From: Streptomyces venezuelae
GTDB lineage: Bacteria > Actinomycetota > Actinomycetes > Streptomycetales > Streptomycetaceae
Reading direction: 5' to 3'
Assembly: GCF_008642335.1 (NCBI RefSeq)
Contig: NZ_CP029191.1
Location: 7,254,001-7,318,000 of the forward strand
DNA: 64,000 bases
Position numbers and translations under genes: made by a program. Of the stretch, positions 19,737-29,335 are shown in pieces (within the stretch, counting starts at the first letter, position 1; every line of letters begins with the position of its first letter). Below the pieces are notes generated by a model. The model searched no databases. It saw only the letters and a program-made list of their open reading frames with translations, and had not been told where the DNA came from.

Positions 19737-20837
19737 ATGGGTCCAGTGCACAAAACGCTCGTATCGCCCGTCAGTTCGCACAACGAGTGGGATCCGCTGG
19801 AGGAAGTCGTCGTCGGCCGCCTCGACGGCGCGACGATCCCGTCCAGCCACCCGGTCGTGGCCTGCAACATCCCGCCCTGGGCGGCCCGACTGCAAGGCCT
19901 CGCCGCGGGGCACACGTATCCCAAGCGCCTGCTCGAACCCGCGCAGGCCGAACTCGACGGCTTCGTCGCACTCCTGGAGTCCCTCGGCGTCACCGTCACC
20001 CGCCCTGCCGCCGTCGAGCACAAGCGCGACTTCGCCACTCCTGACTGGACGTCACGCGGCTTCTGCAACGCCTGTCCCCGGGACGGCATGCTCGTCGTCG
20101 GCGACGAGATCATCGAGACGCCGATGGCCTGGCCCTGCCGGTACTTCGAGACGTACTCCTACCGCGAACTCCTCAAGGACTACTTCCGGCGCGGCGCGCG
20201 CTGGACGTCCGCGCCCAAACCGCAGCTCACCGACGCGCTGTTCGAGGAGGACTTCCGTCCGCCGGAGGACGGCGAGCCCATGCGCTACGTCCTCACCGAG
20301 TTCGAGCCGGTCTTCGACGCCGCGGACTTCATGCGCGCGGGCCGCGATCTCTTCGTGACGCGGAGCAACGTCACCAACCTGATGGGCATCGAATGGCTGC
20401 GCCGCCATCTCGGGCCCGAGTACCGCGTCCACGAGATCGAGAGCCGCTGCCGTGTCCCCATGCACATCGACACCACGTTCGTCCTGCTCGCGCCCGGCAA
20501 GGTGCTCGTCAATCCCGAGTACGTCGACGTCGACCGCCTCCCCGACGTGCTGAACTCCTGGGACGTCCTGGTCGCCCCGGAGCCCGATCCGATCGACGAA
20601 CGCGTGCTGAGGATGACCTCGATGTGCGGCAAGTGGCTCAGCATGAACGTGCTGATGCTCGACGAGAAACGCGTGATCGCGGAGCGGCACCACACGGGCA
20701 TGCTGCGCGCGCTCGAGGCGTGGGGGTTCGAGCCGATCCCGTGCGACCTGCTCCACTACGCGCCGTTCGGCGGCTCGTTCCACTGCGCCACCCTCGACGT
20801 ACGCCGACGGGGCACGCTCGAAACGTACGTCGACTGA
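19737..20837 (+). CDS. Glycine amidinotransferase-like enzyme (AGAT family)
   Basis: Transfers the amidino group of L-arginine to an amine, giving ornithine and a guanidino product (guanidinoacetate for true AGAT). 366 residues, close to the family length. Catalytic features are present: FDAADFMRAGRD with the Asp, MHIDTTF with His243, and GGSFHC with nucleophile Cys350. The core matches vertebrate AGAT motifs more closely than streptomycin-type StrB. No guanidinoacetate methyltransferase is nearby, so the product is unclear: an osmolyte precursor or a guanidino group for a natural product are both possible. ATG at 19737 follows a close AGGGG. It stands alone, divergent from the MscS gene. Confidence 0.88.
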   Translation: MGPVHKTLVSPVSSHNEWDPLEEVVVGRLDGATIPSSHPVVACNIPPWAARLQGLAAGHTYPKRLLEPAQAELDGFVALLESLGVTVTRPAAVEHKRDFATPDWTSRGFCNACPRDGMLVVGDEIIETPMAWPCRYFETYSYRELLKDYFRRGARWTSAPKPQLTDALFEEDFRPPEDGEPMRYVLTEFEPVFDAADFMRAGRDLFVTRSNVTNLMGIEWLRRHLGPEYRVHEIESRCRVPMHIDTTFVLLAPGKVLVNPEYVDVDRLPDVLNSWDVLVAPEPDPIDERVLRMTSMCGKWLSMNVLMLDEKRVIAERHHTGMLRALEAWGFEPIPCDLLHYAPFGGSFHCATLDVRRRGTLETYVD

Positions 20838-20980
20838 GTCACGGCCGGGTTCCACCGACCGTTGCCGGAGGGGTTCCCCGCCCGCGACGGTTATGCAAGT
20901 CTCCTCCCTAATTCCGTGCGGCGCCGGACGTCGTGGCCCGTCAACCGGGCTGCCGCCACGCGGAACCGGGATGAGGACTG

Positions 20981-22123
20981 ATGCGAAACGGGGCACGGGG
21001 GCACGATCTGATCGCCCTGCGGCGGCTGAACACCACCGTCGTGCTGCGCGCCCTGCACCACCGCAGCCCGCGCACCCTCGCCGAACTCGCCGCGAGCACC
21101 GGCCTCTCCCGGCCCACCGTGGAAGCCGCCGTCGAGGAACTGGCCGAACGCGGACTCGTCGGCGAGTCCGCGGAGGAGGCGGGGGAGCGGGCGCCAGGCC
21201 GCCCCGCACGCCGCTTCCGCTTCCGCACCGAAGCCGGATACGTCCTCGGCGCCGACATAGGGCTGCACAAAATGGTGCTGCTCCTCGCCGACCTCGGCGG
21301 CACCGTCCTGGCCGCCCACCGCGGCGACATCGACCCGGGACTCGGCGGCAGCGCCCGCCTCGACCTGCTGCGCCACGGCGTCGAGACCTTCCTGGACGCC
21401 CACGTCCCGCGCCGAGCCGCCGTCCTCGCCCGCTGCGTGGGCGTGCCGGGCGTCGTCGACAAGGGCGGCGTCGTGACGTCCGTGGTGGTGCCCGAGTGGT
21501 CAGGAGTCGACCTCGGACGGCTGCTGCAGGACGGCGAACCGGGCCACACCCTCGTCGAGAACGACGTGAACCTCGCGGTACTCGCCGAGCGTTGGCAGGG
21601 CGCCGCCACCCTCGCGGGCGACGTCGTCTGCGTCCTGACCGGGCACCGCGTCTCGTGCAGCCTCACCATCGGCGGGCGCCTCCACCGGGGCAGGCGCGGC
21701 GGCGCCGGTGAACTCGGCATGCTGCCCCTGCTCGGCATGAGCACCGCGCAGGAAGCCCTGAAGTGGCACGAGGGCTCGGACGGGCGGCGCCCCGGCGAGT
21801 CCGAGGTCGCCGCGCTGGCCCGCGCGGCCGACGGTGGCGACCCGAGGGCGCTGGCCGCCGTCGCGGACTTCGCCGGCCGGCTCGCCCCCGGCATCGCGGC
21901 GCTCGCGCTCGCCGTCGACCCGGAACTGATCGTGCTGACCGGCGGCGCGACCCCCGTCGGCCACCATCTGGTGCCGCTGCTCGAGGAGCGGCTGCACCCC
22001 ATGACCCTGCACGTCCCGCGCATCGCCCTGAGCACGCTCGGCGAGCGGGGCGTGGCCATCGGCGCCGTGCGCAAGGCGCTCGACCGGGTGGAGGAGGACC
22101 TGCTCGCGGACAAGGCGCCGTAG
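20981..22123 (+). CDS. ROK-family transcriptional regulator
   Basis: 380 residues: an N-terminal winged HTH (about 15-65, with LAASTGLSRPTVEAAVEEL) fused to a sugar-kinase-like ROK domain (from about 85). The ATP-binding DIG element is GADIGLHK; the catalytic-region equivalent is ENDVNLAV. The Cys zinc motif typical of many ROK proteins (CGxxGCxE) is not evident, so sugar binding rather than kinase activity is likely. It lies 66 nt upstream of the sugar ABC operon and is the probable local repressor. ATG at 20981. Confidence 0.9.
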   Translation: MRNGARGHDLIALRRLNTTVVLRALHHRSPRTLAELAASTGLSRPTVEAAVEELAERGLVGESAEEAGERAPGRPARRFRFRTEAGYVLGADIGLHKMVLLLADLGGTVLAAHRGDIDPGLGGSARLDLLRHGVETFLDAHVPRRAAVLARCVGVPGVVDKGGVVTSVVVPEWSGVDLGRLLQDGEPGHTLVENDVNLAVLAERWQGAATLAGDVVCVLTGHRVSCSLTIGGRLHRGRRGGAGELGMLPLLGMSTAQEALKWHEGSDGRRPGESEVAALARAADGGDPRALAAVADFAGRLAPGIAALALAVDPELIVLTGGATPVGHHLVPLLEERLHPMTLHVPRIALSTLGERGVAIGAVRKALDRVEEDLLADKAP

Positions 22124-22130
22124 CGGCAGA

Positions 22131-22147
22131 CCGCCCTGTGCGGGCGG
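22131..22147 (+). terminator. Hairpin between ROK regulator and ABC operon
   Basis: Arms CCGCCC (22131-22136) and GGGCGG (22142-22147) with the loop TGTGC, just after the ROK stop codon. It may be a weak terminator or attenuator that lets the regulator and transporter be expressed at different levels. Confidence 0.4.
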
Positions 22148-22189
22148 ACCGTGGGGCGTCCGGCGACTCATCGGGAGGCGAAGACGCAC

Positions 22190-23446
22190 ATGCGCAGAAG
22201 GACTCTGCTCGGCGGGGCGGTGGCGGCCCCCTTGCTCGCCGCCTGCTCCGGAGGGGGCGGCGGCACGGACAGCGGTGGCAGGACGACGCTCTCGTACGGG
22301 ATGTGGGACCCGGCGCAGGTGCCGGGCATGGAGCGGATCATCGCCGCGTTCGAGAAGCGGAACCCGGAGATATCCGTGCGCATCCAGCTGACGCCCTGGG
22401 CGAGCTACTGGACGACCCTCAAGACGTCCATGCGCGGCGGCACCGCACCCGACGTGTTCTGGATGAACGCCGTCAACTTCCAGCTGTACGCGGCCAACGG
22501 CGTCCTCGAACCGCTCTCCGGACACATCAAGGCCGACGCCACCCCCGTGGACCGTCACCCGAAAGCCCTGGTGAAGCTCTACTCCTACCGCGGCACGCAG
22601 TACGGGCTGCCGAAGGACTTCGACACCATCGGCCTCTGGTACAACAAGCAGCTCTTCGACAAGGCGGGCATCACCTACCCGGACGCGAGCTGGACCTGGG
22701 ACGACGTGCGCGACGCGGCCGCCGAACTCACCGACCCGCACCGGCGCGTGCACGGCTTCGCCGCCGAGATGGACCGGCAGATCAAGATCTATCCGGCCAT
22801 CTGCGGGGCCGACGGCTACGTCCTGGAGAACGGCCGCTCGGGCTTCGGCGACGAACGGTCCATCGAGGGGATGCGCTTCCTGACCGACATGGTCGACCGG
22901 GGCTGGTCGCCCCCGCAGAGCGCGATGGTCGAGTCCGTCGGGCGCGTGCGCTACTGGTCGGAGAAGGTCGCCATGAACTACGACCTCTCCGCGATGGCCG
23001 GACAGATGTACGCCGTGCCCGCGCTCAAGGACCACGGCGGCATCGCCGTCCTGCCGCAGGGGAAGCGCAGGGCCACCATCATCCACGGACTGGCGAACGT
23101 CGTCTCCGCCAAGAGCGACAAGAAAGCGGCCGCCTGGAAGTTCGTGCACTTCATGGCAGGACGCGAAGCCGCCGAGATCCAGGCGAAGGCGGGCGCCACC
23201 ATCTCCTCGTACGAGGGAACGCAGGACGCCTGGATCAAGTCGATGCCCGAATTCGACCTCAAGCACTTCATCGAGATGCAGGAGTACGCGGTTCCCTACC
23301 CGAGCTCCAAGAACACCGCCGTCTGGGAGAACCTCCAATACCCGTTGCTCGGCGCCGCGTTCAGCGGCAAGGGCGGCATCGAGAGCGCCGCCCGCACGCT
23401 GGGCGAGCAGATGGACCGGGCCCTGAAGGAGGAACGCGACTCATGA
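22190..23446 (+). CDS. ABC sugar transporter, substrate-binding lipoprotein
   Basis: A family 1 extracellular solute-binding protein, 418 residues. The signal sequence has consecutive Arg (MRRRTLLGG) and a lipobox LLAAC with Cys at residue 18, so it is probably a lipoprotein exported by Tat or Sec and anchored to the outer membrane face. The linker is Gly-rich, and the mature part has the family pattern (TPWASYWTTLKTSMRGGTAP near the start; the GLWYNKQLFDKAGI hinge). It captures a sugar, identity unknown, for the two permeases that follow. ATG at 22190 has GGGAGG upstream; its stop overlaps the next start as ATGA. Confidence 0.92.
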   Translation: MRRRTLLGGAVAAPLLAACSGGGGGTDSGGRTTLSYGMWDPAQVPGMERIIAAFEKRNPEISVRIQLTPWASYWTTLKTSMRGGTAPDVFWMNAVNFQLYAANGVLEPLSGHIKADATPVDRHPKALVKLYSYRGTQYGLPKDFDTIGLWYNKQLFDKAGITYPDASWTWDDVRDAAAELTDPHRRVHGFAAEMDRQIKIYPAICGADGYVLENGRSGFGDERSIEGMRFLTDMVDRGWSPPQSAMVESVGRVRYWSEKVAMNYDLSAMAGQMYAVPALKDHGGIAVLPQGKRRATIIHGLANVVSAKSDKKAAAWKFVHFMAGREAAEIQAKAGATISSYEGTQDAWIKSMPEFDLKHFIEMQEYAVPYPSSKNTAVWENLQYPLLGAAFSGKGGIESAARTLGEQMDRALKEERDS

Positions 23447-24382
23447 GTGTCTTTCCCGCGACGGCCGCCGCGAAGGCGGCCGGGCGCAGCCGGACATCGG
23501 CGTCCGGCACCCGCCCAGGATCCCGCAACCAGCGGTCCGCCTACTGGTTCATCGCACCGCTCGGCCTCGGCTTCGCCGTCTTCTACTTCTGGCCGCTCCT
23601 GCAGACCCTGTACTTCAGCTTCACCGAATTCGGCGCGTTCGGCGGCCACACCTTCATAGGCACCGACAACTACCTGCGCGTCGTCAAGGACGTCACCGTC
23701 TGGCAGGCACTCGGAAACACGCTCATCTACTGTGTCATCGGGCTGATGGCACTGCCGATCGCCATCGTCGTCGCGTCGCTCCTGAACCGGCGCGGACTGC
23801 GCGGCGTATCCGTCTACCGCGCCCTGTACTTCATCCCGTTCGTGACGCTGCCCGTCGCCGTCGGCCTCGTCTGGAACTGGCTCTACAACGGTGACTTCGG
23901 GCTCGTCAACGAAATCCTCAGTTGGTTCGGCGTCGACCGGCACTACTGGGTCTCCGATCCGTCCACGGCCGTCTACGCGATCGGCACGGTGATGGTCTGG
24001 TCCACCACCGGGTACTACCTCGTCATCTTCATGGCGGGTGTCAAAGGAATACCGCAGGACTACTACGAAGCCGCGGAACTCGACGGAGCGGGACCGCTGC
24101 GCAGGTTCTTCACCATCACGCTGCCGCTGCTCAGCCCGACCATCTTCTTCGCCTCCGTCATCTGCATGATCAATTCCCTGCAGACGTTCGACCTGATCTA
24201 CATCATGATGGCCGAGAAGAACCCCGCGATCGGCGATACGCAGTCCGTCGTCGGCCTCTTCTACAAATGGGCGTTCGTCGAGAACGCGCAGGGCGCCGCC
24301 GCCGCGCTCGCCTTCCTGCTGATGCTGGTCATCGCGGCCCTCACGTATCTCCAGTTCCGGATCCAGAAGAGGTGGGTGCACT

Positions 24383-24390
<8 letters not shown>
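23443..24390 (+). CDS. ABC sugar transporter permease (MalF-like)
   Basis: Inner-membrane permease of 315 residues with a Ser/Arg-rich cytosolic N-terminus and six predicted helices. The EAA loop (EAAELDGAGPLRRFFTITLP), which docks the ATPase, is intact. Start ATG overlaps the binding-protein stop by 4 nt. No ATPase gene is in the operon; in streptomycetes such importers usually share the multitask ATPase MsiK encoded elsewhere. Confidence 0.93.
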
Positions 24391-25216
<826 letters not shown>

Positions 25217-25242
25217 CTCCGACGGAAAGGCAGCACCCCTCC

Positions 25243-26292
25243 ATGCGAGGCTCCATGCGATCGCTTCACATCGGCCTGCTCGGTGCCGGCGGCATCGCCC
25301 GCGCCCATCTGCCCGGCTGGCTGGCACTAGGTGCCCGGGTGAGCGTGTACACCGTCGACGGCTCCGCGGAGAAACTCGCGTCGGAGTACGCCGAGCGCGG
25401 GCACGACGTCCGGGCCGTCGACGACCTCGGCACCCTTCTCGCCGACGCGGGCGCCGTCGACATCTGCACCCCCACCCCCACCCACAAGGAACTCGCGCTC
25501 GCCGCCGTCGCCGCGGGCCACCACGTCGTCTGCGAGAAACCACTCGCCCTCACCGCCCGCGACGCCGAGGAGATCGGCGCCGCCGCCGACGCGGCAGGCG
25601 TACGCCTGCACCCCGCCCATGTGGTGCGCTACTTCCCCGCGTACGCCGCCCTGCACGAGGCGGTGACCCGCGGCGACCTCGGCGAACCCGCGGTGCTGCG
25701 CTTCACGCGCGGCGGCGCGAGGCCCCAGTGGGCGCCCTGGTTCGGCGATCCCGCCCAGTCCGGCGGCGTCATCATGGACCTGATGGTGCACGACATCGAC
25801 ATCGCCCGCTGGCTCGCGGGCGACGTGGTCCGCGTGCACGCGCGGACCCGCGGCGTCGAGCACGCCACCGGCGCCCCGCCCGAGGTCGTCACCGCGTCGG
25901 CCGTCCTCACCCACGCCTCGGGCGCCGTCAGCCACGTCAACGGCCTGTGGGGCCTGCCCGACCAGCAGTTCCGCACGACGTTCCGCGTCGCGGGAGCCGA
26001 CGGCCTCCTGCACCACGACTCCACCGCCGTGCCCGGCTTCCGGATCACCGCCCAAGGGGTCCGCGCCGCCAACGAAGGCATCCCCACCAGCCCCATGACC
26101 GAGAGCCCCTTCCTCACCGAACTCCGCGAGTTCGCCGCGTCCTGGCAGGACGGCGGGCCCGAACCGAGGGTGAGCACCCGCGACGGCATAGAGGCCGTAC
26201 GGATCGCCGAGGCCGCCGTGGAGTCCAGCCGCACGGGCCGCGTCATCGAGATGTCCAGGACCACTGAGACCACCGAGGAGGCCACGCGATGA
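25243..26292 (+). CDS. Gfo/Idh/MocA-family oxidoreductase
   Basis: An NAD(P)-dependent dehydrogenase of 349 residues, typically acting on sugars or inositols. The N-terminal Rossmann fold has GLLGAGGIARAH (about 8-20), and CEKPLALTARDAEE is the family's conserved CEKP segment with the catalytic Lys. HDIDIARW carries the His used as proton shuttle in many members. ATG at 25243 has GGAAAGG about 12 nt upstream; an ATG at 25255 is also possible. It directly follows the permeases, so the imported sugar is probably its substrate. Its stop overlaps the next start. Confidence 0.9.
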   Translation: MRGSMRSLHIGLLGAGGIARAHLPGWLALGARVSVYTVDGSAEKLASEYAERGHDVRAVDDLGTLLADAGAVDICTPTPTHKELALAAVAAGHHVVCEKPLALTARDAEEIGAAADAAGVRLHPAHVVRYFPAYAALHEAVTRGDLGEPAVLRFTRGGARPQWAPWFGDPAQSGGVIMDLMVHDIDIARWLAGDVVRVHARTRGVEHATGAPPEVVTASAVLTHASGAVSHVNGLWGLPDQQFRTTFRVAGADGLLHHDSTAVPGFRITAQGVRAANEGIPTSPMTESPFLTELREFAASWQDGGPEPRVSTRDGIEAVRIAEAAVESSRTGRVIEMSRTTETTEEATR

Positions 26293-27335
26293 AGGTCGCC
26301 GTCCTGTCGTTCGCCCACGTCCACGCGGCGACCTACCTGCGCCTGCTCTCCCGCATGCCCGGCGTCGACGTCCTCGGCAGCGACCCCGACACGGACCTCG
26401 CGGCGCCCGGCGAGGTGCGGGGCCGCGCGGTCGCCGACGCGGCGCACGTCGCGTACGCGGACACGTACGACGAAGCCTTCGCCTGGGGCCCCGACGCGGT
26501 GATCGTCTGCTCCGAGAACGTCCGGCACCGGCCCCTGGTCGAACGCGCCGCCGCGCAGGGCGTGCCCGTCCTGTGCGAGAAGCCCCTCGCCGCCACGGTC
26601 GAGGACGGCGAGGCCATGGTCGCCGCCTGCCGGGACGCGGGCGTGCGGCTCGCCGTCGCCTACCCGGTGCGGTTCAGCCCGGCCTACGCGGCCGTGAAGG
26701 CGGCCGTCGTGGCGGGCGAGGCGGGCCGGGTCCTCGCCGTGTCCGGCGCGAACAACGGCGCCATGCCGACCCGCGCCCGCCGCTGGTTCGCCGAGCCCGC
26801 GCTCTCCGGCGGCGGCGCCCTCATGGACCACACCGTGCACATCGCCGACCTGCTCGACGACCTCTTCCCGGAAGCCAGGCCCATCGAGGTGTACGCGCAG
26901 ACCAACAACCTCCTGTACGCCGACGAGGTCGCCGCCGAGACCAGCGGCCTGGTCAGCGTGACGTACTCCAACGGCGCCGTCGCCACCATCGACTGCAGCT
27001 GGTCGCACCCCCGCTCCCACCACTCGTGGGGCGGCCTGGAACTCACCGTCGTCGGCGAACGGGCCACCCTGGAGATGGATGCCTTCGACCAGAAGGTGCA
27101 CGGCTTCAGCGAGCGCAGGGGCAGCGGCACGGAGGTGCCCTTCGGCGCGGACCTGGACGAGCTGATGCTGCGGGCGTTCCTGTACGGGGCGGGGGAGGGC
27201 GCGATGGACGTCGCGGACGGCGAGGGCGGCCTGCGCACCCTGCGCGTGGTGGAGGCCGGCTACGCGTCGGCCCGCAGGGGAGTCCCGGTCTCCCTGCCGT
27301 GGCCCGCGGGCCGGAACGGATCGGGCGCGTATTAG
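26289..27335 (+). CDS. Second Gfo/Idh/MocA-family oxidoreductase
   Basis: 348 residues, related to but clearly different from the gene before it. The N-terminal Rossmann glycine motif is degenerate (AVLSFAHVHAATY replaces GxGxxG), while CEKPLAATVEDGE and the DHTVHIADLL catalytic-His region are intact. This pattern suggests a paralogue with altered cofactor or substrate use. It overlaps the preceding gene by 4 nt (ATGA), so the pair is made together and may perform successive or reciprocal oxidation and reduction of one sugar. Confidence 0.88.
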   Translation: MKVAVLSFAHVHAATYLRLLSRMPGVDVLGSDPDTDLAAPGEVRGRAVADAAHVAYADTYDEAFAWGPDAVIVCSENVRHRPLVERAAAQGVPVLCEKPLAATVEDGEAMVAACRDAGVRLAVAYPVRFSPAYAAVKAAVVAGEAGRVLAVSGANNGAMPTRARRWFAEPALSGGGALMDHTVHIADLLDDLFPEARPIEVYAQTNNLLYADEVAAETSGLVSVTYSNGAVATIDCSWSHPRSHHSWGGLELTVVGERATLEMDAFDQKVHGFSERRGSGTEVPFGADLDELMLRAFLYGAGEGAMDVADGEGGLRTLRVVEAGYASARRGVPVSLPWPAGRNGSGAY

Positions 27336-27380
27336 CGTGGACGGGACAGATCGACCAACAGGATCCGAGGTGCCCGGCCC

Positions 27381-28739
27381 ATGCCAAGCCGCAGCGAGAG
27401 CCGTACCCAGCTCATCGAGTCACTCATGGAGCGGTTCCCGCACGTGCCGCGGGAAGCCGTGATCAAGGAGGATCTGCTGCGCGGCGGCATCGCCTTCGAC
27501 GAGTCGGCGCTCAGCGACAACGAGAACGGCGAGGTCAAGCCGAAGTCGTACTTCATCTTCTCCTTCGACCACGGCACCCTGCCCGAACTGGGCGCCGCGG
27601 CCCTGCGCCGCCCGCCGGAGGAGATCGTCCTCACCGGCGGCCCGTACGAGCTGCGCCGCACCGTCGTCTCGGTGCGCGTCAACCCCTCCTCGCCCTACCG
27701 CGTCGCCGCCGACGACAACGGCGTGCTCGGCCTGTACCTGGACGGGGCGCGGATCTCCGACGTCGGCCTGCCCCCGATGCCGGACTACTACCGGCACACG
27801 CTGGAGAACGGCAAGTCGGTGATGGAGGTGGCGCCCACCATCCAATGGGGCTACCTCATCTATCTGACGGTCTTCCGGGTCTGCCAGTACTTCGGCGCCA
27901 AGGAGGAGTGCCAGTACTGCGACATCAACCACAACTGGCGCCAGCAGAAGGCGGCGGGCCGCCCCTACACGGGTGTGAAGCCGATGGACGAGGTCCTCGA
28001 GGCCCTCGCCATCATCGACAAGTACGACACGAACAAGTCGTCCACCGCGTACACGCTCACCGGCGGCGCCATCACCACGCGGCTCCAGGGCAAGGACGAG
28101 GCCGACTTCTACGGGCAGTACGCGAAGGCCATCGAGGAGCGCTTCCCCGGTCGCTGGATCGGCAAGGTCGTCGCCCAGGCGCTGCCCAAGGAGGACGTGC
28201 AGCGCTTCCACGACTACGGAGTGCGGATCTACCACCCGAACTACGAGGTCTGGGACCCGTACCTGTTCGAGCGGTACTGCCCCGGCAAGGAGCGGTACGT
28301 CGGCCGTGACGAGTGGCACCGCCGCATCCTGGACTCCGCCGAGGTGTTCGGGCCGCGCAACGTGATCCCGAACTTCGTCGCGGGCGTCGAGATGGCCGAG
28401 CCGTTCGGCTTCAAGACGGTCGACGAGGCCATCGACTCCACCGTCGAGGGCCTGCAGTACTTCATGTCGCGCGGCATCACGCCCCGCTTCACCACCTGGT
28501 GCCCGGAGCCCACGACTCCGCTCGGCAAGGCGAACCCGCAGGGCGCGCCGCTGGAGTACCACGTGCGGCTCCTGGAGGCCTACCGCGCGACGATGGAGGC
28601 CAACGGCCTCAGCTCGCCGCCCGGCTACGGCCCCGCGGGCCCCGGCAACGCGGTCTTCTCGGTCAGCTCCTTCATGGACAGCCTGCCCGCGGACAAGGCC
28701 GCTCCGGAGGACGCGATTACTCCCGCGACGACCCGCTAG
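27381..28739 (+). CDS. Radical SAM protein with CX8CX2C cluster motif
   Basis: 452 residues. The likely [4Fe-4S]-SAM site is Cys168, Cys177 and Cys180 (spacing CX8CX2C, CQYFGAKEECQYCDIN) instead of the canonical CX3CX2C. Downstream LTGGAITT matches the GGE-type SAM-binding strand, and a TIM-barrel-like order of strands continues to about 400. An unusual N-terminal region of about 150 residues precedes the motif. It lies 45 nt after the second Gfo/Idh gene on the same strand, with GAGG ten bases before ATG, so it may be the last gene of the sugar operon. The reaction is unknown; carbohydrate epimerisation or dehydration would fit the context but is inference. Two hairpins follow it. Confidence 0.85.
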   Translation: MPSRSESRTQLIESLMERFPHVPREAVIKEDLLRGGIAFDESALSDNENGEVKPKSYFIFSFDHGTLPELGAAALRRPPEEIVLTGGPYELRRTVVSVRVNPSSPYRVAADDNGVLGLYLDGARISDVGLPPMPDYYRHTLENGKSVMEVAPTIQWGYLIYLTVFRVCQYFGAKEECQYCDINHNWRQQKAAGRPYTGVKPMDEVLEALAIIDKYDTNKSSTAYTLTGGAITTRLQGKDEADFYGQYAKAIEERFPGRWIGKVVAQALPKEDVQRFHDYGVRIYHPNYEVWDPYLFERYCPGKERYVGRDEWHRRILDSAEVFGPRNVIPNFVAGVEMAEPFGFKTVDEAIDSTVEGLQYFMSRGITPRFTTWCPEPTTPLGKANPQGAPLEYHVRLLEAYRATMEANGLSSPPGYGPAGPGNAVFSVSSFMDSLPADKAAPEDAITPATTR

Positions 28740-28799
28740 GGCCCGTGTTACGGTCGGGGCGGGTCACGAGTTCCAGTGTCAAGCCCCGGCTCGCTGGAC

Positions 28800-28860
28800 G
28801 GCACCCCGCTCCGTCGCGGGTGCCCCGGGTGACGACCCGCCCCGTGCGACGTGCACGGGG
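28800..28860 (+). terminator. Two tandem GC-rich hairpins after radical SAM gene
   Basis: The first has arms at 28800-28809 and 28816-28824 (GGCACCCCGC against GCGGGTGCC, one bulge, 6-nt loop). The second has perfect arms CCCCGTGC (28840-28847) and GCACGGGG (28853-28860) with a 5-nt loop. They probably terminate the upstream operon. Confidence 0.6.
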
Positions 28861-28915
28861 AACGGCGGATCACCGAGTCGGCGAAACCCGGGGTCCACGA
28901 CCTCGGAGGCGCCCC

Positions 28916-29236
28916 ATGACGCATTCTCCCGCGCACGACACCCGTGACACCTCGGTCGATGTGCTCCTGTCCTCGTACGACGTCGCGGACGACGGCCGCA
29001 TAGCTCTTCATGTGCTCGGCCCGACCAGGGGTGTGCCCGCGGCCCTGTGGACGCGCGACCCGCAGCACCTGCGCCGCCTGCTGCGCGACCACAAGGGCCT
29101 CGCCCAGTGGCAGCCCCACCGGAACGTGCTGAAGCTGCGGTGCGACACGGCCGGCGCCACCCTGGTCGGGGTGGCCGCGGGAACCGGCCACGAGGTCCGC
29201 CACGACGCCGCCGACCACGAGGCCCCTCGCGGCTGA
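28916..29236 (+). CDS. Hypothetical protein, 106 aa
   Basis: A small soluble protein with no recognised domain. The N-terminus is Asp/His/Thr-rich; the middle (LSSYDVADDGRIALHVLGP) and the C-terminal half suggest a small alpha/beta fold. ATG at 28916 has GGAGG seven bases upstream, a strong site, and codon use is typical of the region. It stands alone between two hairpins and the SDR gene. Function unknown. Confidence 0.65.
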   Translation: MTHSPAHDTRDTSVDVLLSSYDVADDGRIALHVLGPTRGVPAALWTRDPQHLRRLLRDHKGLAQWQPHRNVLKLRCDTAGATLVGVAAGTGHEVRHDAADHEAPRG

Positions 29237-29335
29237 CCAAGATCACCGGTTCGTAGGATGACGGCGTGATCCGGGCGCGGGCGACCCCCGCGCCCGGGCG
29301 GCGCGACAGTCAGCCACCAGAGCCGGAGGTCCCCC

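Noticed and set aside
14478..20837. PaaK-like ligase and amidinotransferase as members of the PKS cluster (unusual starter or guanidino tailoring)
   Set aside because: Lipase, CDF and MscS genes lie between, and there is no direct link in sequence; kept only as a possibility in the entries.
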